NCBI GenBank assembly: GCA_009911065.1 | Contig: QXWR01000012.1 | Span: 1 to 64,000 of the forward strand | DNA from: Clostridiaceae bacterium | GTDB taxonomy: Bacteria > Bacillota > Clostridia > Lachnospirales > Lachnospiraceae | DNA length: 64,000 nucleotides | Direction of reading: 5' to 3' | Shown here: piece by piece, positions 1 through 7,693 of the stretch | Position numbering within the stretch: the stretch's first letter is position 1 | Layout: each line of letters begins with the position of its first letter | The notes under the pieces: generated by a model | Seen by the model: the letters and a program-made list of their open reading frames with translations, nothing else | What the model was told of the DNA's origin: nothing | Databases searched by the model: none | Made by a program: the position numbers and the translations under genes

Positions 1-147
1 GCTTACAAAAATATGGGGTTTGATATGAACGATTATCCCAATGCTTATCATCAATATGAAAATGAGATTACCTTGCCATTACATACTTGTTTGATAAGTG
101 AACAAATAGAATATGTAATAAACATAATGAAAAGGTTGATTCGGTAA
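1..147 (+). CDS. C-terminal end of a DegT/DnrJ/EryC1-family PLP aminotransferase (5' truncated by window edge)
   Basis: Frame 1 is open from the first base to a TAA at 145-147 and encodes 48 residues. The tail has the pattern YEN-x-ITLPLH-x-CLISEQIEYVI, which matches the usual end of DegT/DnrJ/EryC1/StrS sugar aminotransferases (a short SLPLY-like strand, then an Ls-x-x-x-x-yV helix). The stop overlaps the next start (TAATG), so the genes are translationally coupled. Because WbpA-, WbpB- and WbpD-like genes lie downstream, this could be the WbpE-type 3-aminotransferase of the same nucleotide-sugar pathway. That assignment is inference, because the catalytic part lies outside the window. Confidence 0.7.
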   Translation, partial: AYKNMGFDMNDYPNAYHQYENEITLPLHTCLISEQIEYVINIMKRLIR

Positions 148-929
148 TGGATGAGACATGGATTCATAATAAAGAAAGATGGTATGGTATGTTGTATGAA
201 TGGGAAAAACTTCCTGAATTTATGCGAACAAAAGAGGTTTGGCCTTATTATATAAAATTAAAAAAAAGGTCTTTTGAAATTTTTTTAAAACGTATATTTG
301 ATTTCACAGCAGCAACTATGATGATTTTATTGTTAGTTCCTGTTTTTCTTATAGTGGCATTGTGGGTGAGATTTGATTCTCATGGGCCGATATTTTATAC
401 TCAAAAACGGGTGACTCAATATGGTAAAATTTTTAAAATTTATAAATTTCGCACTATGACACAATGTGTACACCAAAAAGGTAGTCTGGTAACAGTAAGT
501 GGGGATTCGCGGATAACACATGCAGGAAAATGGTTACGGAAGTACCGACTGGATGAGCTACCACAGTTGATTAATATTTGGAAAGGAGAAATGACCTTTG
601 TGGGAACCAGGCCGGAAGTTGTTCCGTATGTGAGGCAGTATACGAAAGAAATGTATGCTACTTTGTTGATGCCGGCAGGGGTAACTTCCACAGCGAGTAT
701 TGCTTTTAAAGATGAGGAGCAAATGTTAAAAGAGGGAATGGGAGAAGAATGTTTAGAAAAAGTAACAGATGTAAATAAGATAGAAGATGATATTTTTGAT
801 AAAATTTATCTTCTAAAAATTTTGCCAAGAAAGATGTTTTGGAATTTACAGGATATTAAAAATTTTTCTCTATTTTTAGATTTTAAAATTTTGCTTAAAA
901 CAATGTATGCAATAATAAAGAGCAATTAG
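147..929 (+). CDS. Undecaprenyl-phosphate sugar-phosphate transferase (bacterial sugar transferase family)
   Basis: Initiating enzyme of surface polysaccharide synthesis: it moves a sugar-1-phosphate from a nucleotide sugar to undecaprenyl phosphate at the inner face of the membrane. The 260 residues have one hydrophobic segment at about 52-74, followed by family motifs GPIFYTQKR (80-88), FKIYKFRTM (96-104) and LDELPQLINIWKGEM (135-149). The usual VGPRPE appears here as VGTRPE (152-157). It lacks the extra membrane helices of the long WbaP type and so resembles the short PglC/EpsL class. An unusual 40-residue cytoplasmic lead precedes the helix. The start overlaps the preceding aminotransferase stop by one base. 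The acceptor sugar cannot be told from sequence. Confidence 0.9.
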   Translation: MDETWIHNKERWYGMLYEWEKLPEFMRTKEVWPYYIKLKKRSFEIFLKRIFDFTAATMMILLLVPVFLIVALWVRFDSHGPIFYTQKRVTQYGKIFKIYKFRTMTQCVHQKGSLVTVSGDSRITHAGKWLRKYRLDELPQLINIWKGEMTFVGTRPEVVPYVRQYTKEMYATLLMPAGVTSTASIAFKDEEQMLKEGMGEECLEKVTDVNKIEDDIFDKIYLLKILPRKMFWNLQDIKNFSLFLDFKILLKTMYAIIKSN

Positions 930-938
930 GAGAAACAA

Positions 939-1763
939 ATGGATTATTGTTTTAGTGTTCTAATGTCAGTGTATATAAAGGAGAAAACCGAAAATTTCAT
1001 TCAGTGTATGGAAAGTATTTTAAATCAAACATTACTACCAAATGAAATTGTATTAGTAAAAGATGGACCAATTTCAGATCAATTAGATTCGGCGATAGAT
1101 AAATATAAAATGCGTTGTAAATTTCCAATAAAAATAGTTTCTTTAAAAAAAAATTATGGTTTGGGGATTGCTTTGGCACAAGGAGTTTTACATTGTTCTT
1201 ATGGATTAATTGCAAGAATGGATACAGATGATATTTGCGTTCCATGGAGATTCGAAAGACAAATACAGGAATTTAAAATAGATAAACATTTAGATATTGT
1301 AGGGAGCCATATAAAAGAGTTCGATGGAACAATTCAGAATATCATTTCCGAAAGAAAGGTTCCCTTAGATAATGAATCAATATACATCTATCAGCGAAAA
1401 CGAAGTGCCTTTAATCATATGACAGTTATGTATAAAAAAGAAACGATTTTAAAAGCGGGAAATTATATTCATGCCCCTTTTATGGAAGATGATTTGATGT
1501 GGATTCACTTACTTCAAAAAAATGCAAAATGTAAAAATATTGATGATTATTTTGTCTATGTTCGAACTGGTTATGCAATGATAGAACGTCGTGGAGGTTG
1601 GAAGTATTTTATAAAATATAAAAAGGCAAGGCAGAAAATATATGAGACAGGTTTTATTAATAAAAGCGATTATTATTCTACTATTTTAGCGCAGTTTGTT
1701 GTTGCAATGGTGCCGAAACAATTGCGAATCATCATTTTTTCTAAAATACTTAGAAAGATTTGA
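939..1763 (+). CDS. Family 2 glycosyltransferase
   Basis: A 274-residue GT-A fold glycosyltransferase. The N-terminus FSVLMSVY, the SILNQT helix, the VKDG motif (41-44) and the metal-binding ARMDTDD (92-98) are all typical of GT2 enzymes that add sugars to a lipid-linked repeat unit on the cytoplasmic side. An FMEDD-like acceptor-site motif follows further down (FMEDDLMWIHLL). It lies 9 bases after the priming transferase and is preceded by AGGAG. The gene is AT-rich like the other transferases of this cluster. Donor and linkage are not predictable. Confidence 0.88.
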   Translation: MDYCFSVLMSVYIKEKTENFIQCMESILNQTLLPNEIVLVKDGPISDQLDSAIDKYKMRCKFPIKIVSLKKNYGLGIALAQGVLHCSYGLIARMDTDDICVPWRFERQIQEFKIDKHLDIVGSHIKEFDGTIQNIISERKVPLDNESIYIYQRKRSAFNHMTVMYKKETILKAGNYIHAPFMEDDLMWIHLLQKNAKCKNIDDYFVYVRTGYAMIERRGGWKYFIKYKKARQKIYETGFINKSDYYSTILAQFVVAMVPKQLRIIIFSKILRKI

Positions 1764-1794
1764 GCCATTTGGTTAGCAGAAGGGATAGTATAGA

Positions 1795-2889
1795 ATGATC
1801 CATATATTACAAATAGGATTTAGTCATAATCCTGGTGGTGTTGAAAATTGTATTATGAATTATTATAGGCATATTGATAAAACAAAATTCTCTTTTGATT
1901 TTCTTGATTTATATGGTGAAGGAATTGCATATAGGAAAGAAATTATTACGTTAGGAGGAAAAGTTATAGTACTACCTAATTACAAAAAATATCCGATAAC
2001 AGCTGCAAAAAAATTATACTGGCTTATTAAAAATTCGGATTATAAAATTGTACATATTCACATGCAATCAGCTGCGAATCTGATGCCGATTTTGGCAGCT
2101 ATTAAGAGTGAAAAAGTGAAGATAATTGCTCACTCTCATTCAAGTAATACACCAAAAGGATTATTGAGAAAGAGTTTAAATAGAGTAAATATTCCTATTA
2201 TAAGAAAGCTAAAAATAGAAAAATGGGCATGTGGTTATAAGGCAGGACTTTGGATGTGGGGAAAATCTTTTGATAAATGTAATATTATGGAAAACGCATT
2301 GGAATATGAAAATTATAAATATAATTTGACCATAAGAAAAAGGATTAGGAATGAATGTGGTTTTCCAGAAAGTGCTAAAGTTATTGGATTTATAGGAAGG
2401 TTCGGAGCGGAAAAAAATATATTTTTTTTGATAAAAGTGTTAAAAGAATTGGTACAACTATCCTCTGATTTTCGATTACTTACAGTTGGAGGAAATGATT
2501 TATATAATGCTTTTTGGGATAAACTGCTAGAAGAAGGGTTAAAGCAATATTATTATTCAGCAGGTATCCAGGGTGATACATCCTATTGGTATCAAGCGAT
2601 GGATGCTTTTCTTTTGCCAAGTTTTTTTGAGGGTTTTCCAATGGTTGGAGTTGAGGCTCAGGCAACTGGGGTGTATTGTTATTTTTCTCATAATATTTCA
2701 AGAGAAACCGATTTGTCGGGATTAGTGAAATATTTACCTATTGGAAAAAATGATGAGAAGATATGGGCAAATACGATTTACTCAGATTTAAAAAATGAGA
2801 AAGGTATAGCTAAAAGTAATTTTCCACAAGAATATAAAATAGATATTGCAACAATTCGTTTAGAAGAAAAATATAAAAGGTTAATATAA
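1795..2889 (+). CDS. Family 4 glycosyltransferase (GT-B fold)
   Basis: A 364-residue retaining glycosyltransferase of the EpsF/GT4 type. The start HILQIGFSHNPGGVEN carries the GG-V/A-E acceptor loop. The middle has VHIHMQSAAN and IAHSHSS. The C-terminal domain starts with VIGFIGRFGAEKN and has the nucleotide-sugar-binding PSFFEGFPMVGVEAQATG segment, with the EGFPxxxxEAQ pattern of the family. It should act in the cytoplasm on the undecaprenyl-linked intermediate. The stop at 2887-2889 abuts the ATG of the next gene, so the two are probably co-translated. Confidence 0.88.
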   Translation: MIHILQIGFSHNPGGVENCIMNYYRHIDKTKFSFDFLDLYGEGIAYRKEIITLGGKVIVLPNYKKYPITAAKKLYWLIKNSDYKIVHIHMQSAANLMPILAAIKSEKVKIIAHSHSSNTPKGLLRKSLNRVNIPIIRKLKIEKWACGYKAGLWMWGKSFDKCNIMENALEYENYKYNLTIRKRIRNECGFPESAKVIGFIGRFGAEKNIFFLIKVLKELVQLSSDFRLLTVGGNDLYNAFWDKLLEEGLKQYYYSAGIQGDTSYWYQAMDAFLLPSFFEGFPMVGVEAQATGVYCYFSHNISRETDLSGLVKYLPIGKNDEKIWANTIYSDLKNEKGIAKSNFPQEYKIDIATIRLEEKYKRLI

Positions 2890-4248
2890 ATGTTATCAGT
2901 AAATAGTATGAAACGGAAATTTGGATTAAATATTTTATATCTTTTGTTATTTGCATTTGTACAATTCCCATTGAGATTAAAGGGATACAATATAGTTACT
3001 TATTTTTTTGTTTATTTCATTCCTTTAGTTTGCCTAATTATACATATAGGTTGGTCTTATAATTTTTTTTCCAGGATTAGAAAGACTTATGTGAAAATGA
3101 GTGTAGTTTTATTTATAATATTATTTATTGTGTCTATTTTGTGGCCGATTTTATCAGGAACATTTGAATTTACATTTGTAACAGAATATTGGAGAAGATT
3201 TTTTTTACTGCTTTTAAAAAATATTTTCTTATTGTATGTGTATGAATGTTTTGTTGCAAAAAAACAATCAAATATAGAAGATTATATACAATATTATTTA
3301 TTTTCTTTGATATTATATATTGGATTTACTATATTAACTTTGCTATTCGGAAATCTAAAAGTTTTTTTAGTCAACCATTTATATTTGACAGAAGGAGAAT
3401 CTGTTATTGTTTGGTATCCAGAGTATGCCACAAGATTTGGATGGGCTGGTTTTTCTGGGTTTGATATGACTATGCATTGTACATTTGGTGTAATTCTTTG
3501 TTGTATATGGATTGTAGGAAAAAATAGTCTTTTCTTACAAACTAGATATATGTTATTGGGAATCATACTTCTAGGAGGCAATATGCTTTATGGGAGAACT
3601 GGATTGGTAGTTTCAATTTTTTGTTTAGTGGTAACTGTATTAAGAGTTTTCTTAAAGGGTCAATTGCGATTTGTTGCACGAATTATGTTTATATCAGTTG
3701 CTGTGTTTTTTTGTTTATTAACTATAAAAGATTTAGTTTCTTCCATTGATAGATGGTATGATTGGGCATTTTCAGCATTTACAAATTTATTTACAAAAGG
3801 AAAATTTATAGATAACACAGGTTCTTTGATTACTCTATTTTCAGAGATGTACTGGATACCTGATTTAGAAACATTATTAATAGGAGATGCGGTATATTCA
3901 GTTAATGGAAGTTATTATATGGGGACTGATTCTGGTATTATGCGTTTAATTCTGTTCTATGGAATTATTTACTATTTTATTGGTCTCATTGCGACGGTTG
4001 GAATTTTGAATTCTTTTTTTGAAAAGTTATATTTGTTTGGAGTAATAAAACGGCAAGATAAGTTATATTTATGCTTGATGGTTATTATGGCGATTTTATT
4101 GTTTGAAGTAAAGGGAGAGTCTTATTATAAATTTGTAGTTATGATTTTACCATTGACATTGATTCATAAAGATATTAGAAGTCGGAAGAAACAATTCCAA
4201 TTTTGTCTAAATAGTCCAGTAAGTACATCAGAAGAGAGGAAGAAATGA
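2890..4248 (+). CDS. Wzy-like polysaccharide polymerase / O-antigen ligase-type membrane protein
   Basis: A 452-residue, very hydrophobic protein with about ten to twelve predicted membrane spans (for example LNILYLLLFAFVQFPL near the start and YLCLMVIMAILLFEV near the end). A large outside loop sits in the second half (around residues 285-345: SAFTNLFTKGKFIDNTGSLI...). This topology, with a late extracellular loop between glycosyltransferase genes, is the usual signature of Wzy polymerases, which join repeat units on the outer face of the membrane. Sequence conservation in this family is poor, so the call rests on topology and position. It overlaps the next gene by four bases (ATGA). Confidence 0.75.
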   Translation: MLSVNSMKRKFGLNILYLLLFAFVQFPLRLKGYNIVTYFFVYFIPLVCLIIHIGWSYNFFSRIRKTYVKMSVVLFIILFIVSILWPILSGTFEFTFVTEYWRRFFLLLLKNIFLLYVYECFVAKKQSNIEDYIQYYLFSLILYIGFTILTLLFGNLKVFLVNHLYLTEGESVIVWYPEYATRFGWAGFSGFDMTMHCTFGVILCCIWIVGKNSLFLQTRYMLLGIILLGGNMLYGRTGLVVSIFCLVVTVLRVFLKGQLRFVARIMFISVAVFFCLLTIKDLVSSIDRWYDWAFSAFTNLFTKGKFIDNTGSLITLFSEMYWIPDLETLLIGDAVYSVNGSYYMGTDSGIMRLILFYGIIYYFIGLIATVGILNSFFEKLYLFGVIKRQDKLYLCLMVIMAILLFEVKGESYYKFVVMILPLTLIHKDIRSRKKQFQFCLNSPVSTSEERKK

Positions 4249-5180
4249 AAATCAGTGTAATTATGAGTGTTTTCAATGAAACATTGGAATGGTTAAAGGA
4301 AGCGGTTGAATCTATATTAAATCAAACCTATCAAAATTTGGAATTTATAATTATAGTTGATAATCCTAATTTGCCATTGGAAATTAATCACTATTTAGAA
4401 GATATTGTTCATCGAGATATTCGGGTTTCGGTGTGTAGGAATCGAGAAAATATTGGATTGGCTAAATCATTAAATCGTGGAATCGAATTGGCGACAGGAG
4501 AATATATTGCACGAATGGATGCAGATGATGTATCATTACCAGATCGTATGTTAAAGGAAATTCAATATTTGAAATTACATAATTTGGATTTGGTTTCTTC
4601 TAATAAATATAATATAGATGAACACGGAAATATTTTGTCACAAGATCATGATATAATTAAGAATCCTAATTTGGCAATGCCATATGTTAATTTAGTGAAT
4701 CATCCTTCTGTATTGGCAAAACGATCTGTTATAAAAGAGATGGGAGGATATAGGCCTTTTATAAATTCAGAAGATTATGATCTTTGGCTAAGGATAATTG
4801 AGGCTGGATATAAGATTGGAATTATAAATGAACCGTTAATTCAGTACAGATTAAGAAAAAACAGTGCATCTATTGGAAGACAATTAGAGCAATTTTATAT
4901 TGCAGAATATATCAGGCAATTGCATTATGAAAGAAAGAGATATGGTGGGACAGATAGCTTTTCTATCGAAAATATGTATGAATTTTTGAAAGGTAAAAAT
5001 ATTAATGGCATGAAAAAAGAGAAATATATGAAAGCAAAATTACATATAAACGATGCTGTTGATTATATTTACATAAAAAAATGCGAAAAAGCATTAAAGG
5101 AAATGATATTGGCTTTTTATTTTTTTCCACCTTTGGCTATAAGGGAGACTATAAGTTATGTTAAAACAAGAAGAAAGTAA
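4245..5180 (+). CDS. Family 2 glycosyltransferase
   Basis: A 311-residue GT2 enzyme. KISVIMSVFNE at the N-terminus, the SILNQTYQNLEFIIIVDN strand-helix-strand, NIGLAKSLNRGIELATGEYIARMDADD (69-95, with the metal-binding DxD) and NSEDYDLWLRIIEAG (acceptor base region) are diagnostic. It resembles AmsE/EpsE-type transferases of exopolysaccharide clusters. Translationally coupled to the polymerase by an ATGA overlap, and itself overlapped by the next gene by 23 bases. Confidence 0.9.
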   Translation: MKISVIMSVFNETLEWLKEAVESILNQTYQNLEFIIIVDNPNLPLEINHYLEDIVHRDIRVSVCRNRENIGLAKSLNRGIELATGEYIARMDADDVSLPDRMLKEIQYLKLHNLDLVSSNKYNIDEHGNILSQDHDIIKNPNLAMPYVNLVNHPSVLAKRSVIKEMGGYRPFINSEDYDLWLRIIEAGYKIGIINEPLIQYRLRKNSASIGRQLEQFYIAEYIRQLHYERKRYGGTDSFSIENMYEFLKGKNINGMKKEKYMKAKLHINDAVDYIYIKKCEKALKEMILAFYFFPPLAIRETISYVKTRRK

Positions 5181-6252
5181 ATATGCACTTATAATTGTAA
5201 TGGGAGATTTTTTTGGAGGAGCTGAACGCAGGCTGATACGAGTTTATAATGAAATTGCAAAAAGAAAGAAAATAGATTTGTATATTAGAGGTTCTGATAA
5301 TACAAAGTTTAGAGAATTGATAAAAATAGGAAATATAAATGTAACAAACTATAATAAAATAGTTTGTTACAGATCGAATTTTATTAATACTATAAAATGT
5401 ATAAATAATTTGATGTTTCGAAAATATGCAAAAATACATTTTTTTGATTATAATAGATTTAATCATTTTGTTTCTCTTTTTTTAAAACAAAGCCATACTA
5501 AGGTTATTTGTACAATAGCAAATTATAATTATCTTAAAGAAAATTATAATGGAATTTGTAAGTCAGATTTGGAAAAACTCATTAAAAACTGTGATATTAT
5601 AGATTTACTTTATCCCAGAGGAGTTGAATATATAAAGCGATTAACAGGGAATAAAAGAATACATATAACTCCTGGAACATTCACGGATTTAGATCTTTTT
5701 AAGTCAGATAAGAAAGAGAATATTATTTTATTTGCGGCGGCAAGATTGGAAAATGACAAGAATCCAGGAATGCTTGTTGATGCTTGTATTTTGTTTAAGG
5801 ATAAGCTCCGTTTGGAGAAGTATGAAGTATGGATTGTGGGGCAAGGTGGAGAAGAAGAAGCTTTAAGAAATAAAATAAGAAAGCATAAAATTGAAGATTT
5901 CGTAAAGATGAAAGGGTATGTTTGTACCAGTAAAATTATGACAAAAGCAAAAGTGTTTTTATCACTTGGATTGTATGAAAATTACCCATCACAAAGTTTG
6001 GCTGAAGCGGCTGCTTCAGGATGTTATATTATTGCTACTGATGTAGGAGATACAAACAGAATCATAGATACACAATGTTCTAAGCTGATTCCGTGTAATG
6101 TACAAGAGTTGGGGAATGCTATGATGGATTATATTTATACGAAGGATGAGATAAAAGAGTTATATCAGAAACAAATTCGATTATTTGCGGAGAAGATTTT
6201 TGATATGAAGATTAGTGTGGGATATTTTAGTTATTTATTAGATTTATCCTAG
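5158..6252 (+). CDS. Glycosyltransferase, GT-B fold (GT4-like)
   Basis: A 364-residue glycosyltransferase. The N-terminal domain opens with ALIIVMGDFFGGAERRL, containing the GGAE loop of GT4 enzymes. The C-terminal domain has ILFAAARLENDKNPGMLVDA, VWIVGQGGEEEAL and the donor-site LYENYPSQSLAEAAASG. The N-terminal half is extremely AT-rich and Lys/Asn/Ile-rich. The start lies inside the previous gene (23-base overlap), consistent with coupling. It is the last gene before the nucleotide-sugar block. Substrate unknown. Confidence 0.82.
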   Translation: MLKQEESKYALIIVMGDFFGGAERRLIRVYNEIAKRKKIDLYIRGSDNTKFRELIKIGNINVTNYNKIVCYRSNFINTIKCINNLMFRKYAKIHFFDYNRFNHFVSLFLKQSHTKVICTIANYNYLKENYNGICKSDLEKLIKNCDIIDLLYPRGVEYIKRLTGNKRIHITPGTFTDLDLFKSDKKENIILFAAARLENDKNPGMLVDACILFKDKLRLEKYEVWIVGQGGEEEALRNKIRKHKIEDFVKMKGYVCTSKIMTKAKVFLSLGLYENYPSQSLAEAAASGCYIIATDVGDTNRIIDTQCSKLIPCNVQELGNAMMDYIYTKDEIKELYQKQIRLFAEKIFDMKISVGYFSYLLDLS

Positions 6253-6345
6253 AGCAACAAAATAGGAAATGAAAAAGGAAGTTTTAAATTTATGGTTAAA
6301 ATATTACAACTTTAAAAATGTTCTAAAGCTAAAGGAGAATGATAC

Positions 6346-7662
6346 ATGAAAGCTAAGTTGTTAAAAAATATTGAAGAAAAAAATATTATTGCTGGAGTAA
6401 TTGGTCTAGGCTATGTTGGATTGCCTCTTGCAGTGGAAAAGGCAAAAGCAGGATTCAAAACGATTGGTTTTGATATACAAAAAAGTAAAGTGGATTTGGT
6501 CAATGCAGGACATAACTATATAGGTGATGTGGTGGATTCCGATTTGGCGGAACTGGTGAAAGCCGGGATATTATCTGCCACCAATGATTTCTCATTCATT
6601 AAAGAAGTAGATTTTATCGCCATTTGTGTTCCTACACCATTAGATGAACATCAGGAGCCGGATATTCGTTTTGTAAGAGATTCTGTAACAGAAGCAGCCA
6701 AATATTTAAAGCCTGAAACTATGGTGGTTTTGGAATCCACAACTTATCCAGGGACAACCGAAGAATTGATCAAACCGATTTTGGAAGAAGGTTCTGGCCT
6801 CATTTGCGGTCAGGACTTTTATTTAGGTTTCAGTCCGGAACGGGTAGATCCGGGCAATTTGGTTTACAAAACGAAAAATACGCCAAAGGTGGTAGGCGCT
6901 TGCAGTCCGGATGGAGCAGAGGTTATCAGTGCCATGTATCGGGCTGTACTGGAGGGAGAGGTATTTACGGTCTCTTCTCCGTCTGTGGCTGAGATGGAGA
7001 AGATTTTGGAAAATACCTATCGAAATGTAAACATTGGCCTCATTAACGAGATCGGTCGGCTGTGTCATAAGATGGGGATTTCCGTGTGGGAGGTGATTGA
7101 TGCAGCAAAAACCAAGCCATACGGGTTTCAGCCCTTTTATCCAGGGCCGGGTCTTGGCGGACATTGTATTCCTCTGGACCCTTACTATCTGACCTGGAAG
7201 GCAAGGGAGTTTGGGTTTCATACCACGCTTATTGAAAATTCCATGATTATCAATGACGGGCAGCCAGAGTATTGTGTGGACCGGGCTATGCATATTCTAA
7301 ACCGTTACCAGAAGGCCATTTGGGGAGCAAAGATTTTGATGCTTGGGGTGTCCTATAAAAATGACATTGATGATTACCGGGAGTCTCCTGCTATCCGGGT
7401 GATGAAGGAGCTTCGGAAAGTGGGGGCAGAGGTGGATTATTATGATCCCTGGGTGCCGGAATTTAAAAATATGTATGGACAGAGCGGAAAAAGCATAGAA
7501 GTTCTTAGTCCAGAGGTGGTGTCCTCTTATGATTTGGTGATGATTACAACCGCACATCACAATGTAGATTATGAGATGGTAGAACGAAATGCAAAGGTAA
7601 TCTTTGATACAAAGAATGTAATGAAGGAAATTCAAGAACGGGATAAGATTGAGGTATTGTAA
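6346..7662 (+). CDS. UDP-N-acetyl-hexosamine 6-dehydrogenase (WbpA/WecC-like)
   Basis: Oxidises C6 of a UDP-HexNAc (UDP-GlcNAc or UDP-ManNAc) to the uronic acid with two NAD+, in the cytoplasm. The 438 residues show the NAD motif GLGYVGLP (20-27), the VPTP motif, YPGTTEEL, FSPERVDPGN, and the catalytic cysteine in GPGLGGHCIPLDPYYL (Cys about 274). The C-terminal domain has GVSYKNDIDDYRESPA. The first ~180 bases are as AT-rich as the transferases upstream, and composition then changes to that of the chromosomal genes. WbpB- and WbpD-like genes downstream make UDP-GlcNAc the likely substrate. AAAGGAG precedes the ATG. Confidence 0.88.
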   Translation: MKAKLLKNIEEKNIIAGVIGLGYVGLPLAVEKAKAGFKTIGFDIQKSKVDLVNAGHNYIGDVVDSDLAELVKAGILSATNDFSFIKEVDFIAICVPTPLDEHQEPDIRFVRDSVTEAAKYLKPETMVVLESTTYPGTTEELIKPILEEGSGLICGQDFYLGFSPERVDPGNLVYKTKNTPKVVGACSPDGAEVISAMYRAVLEGEVFTVSSPSVAEMEKILENTYRNVNIGLINEIGRLCHKMGISVWEVIDAAKTKPYGFQPFYPGPGLGGHCIPLDPYYLTWKAREFGFHTTLIENSMIINDGQPEYCVDRAMHILNRYQKAIWGAKILMLGVSYKNDIDDYRESPAIRVMKELRKVGAEVDYYDPWVPEFKNMYGQSGKSIEVLSPEVVSSYDLVMITTAHHNVDYEMVERNAKVIFDTKNVMKEIQERDKIEVL

Positions 7663-7693
7663 GATGCAGTTTACTTATGACGACTATAAATGA

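Noticed and set aside
7691-7693. TGA read as selenocysteine
   Set aside because: The neighbouring residues do not match a selenoprotein active site and the position is at codon 10 of a deacetylase-like protein; a nonsense change is simpler.
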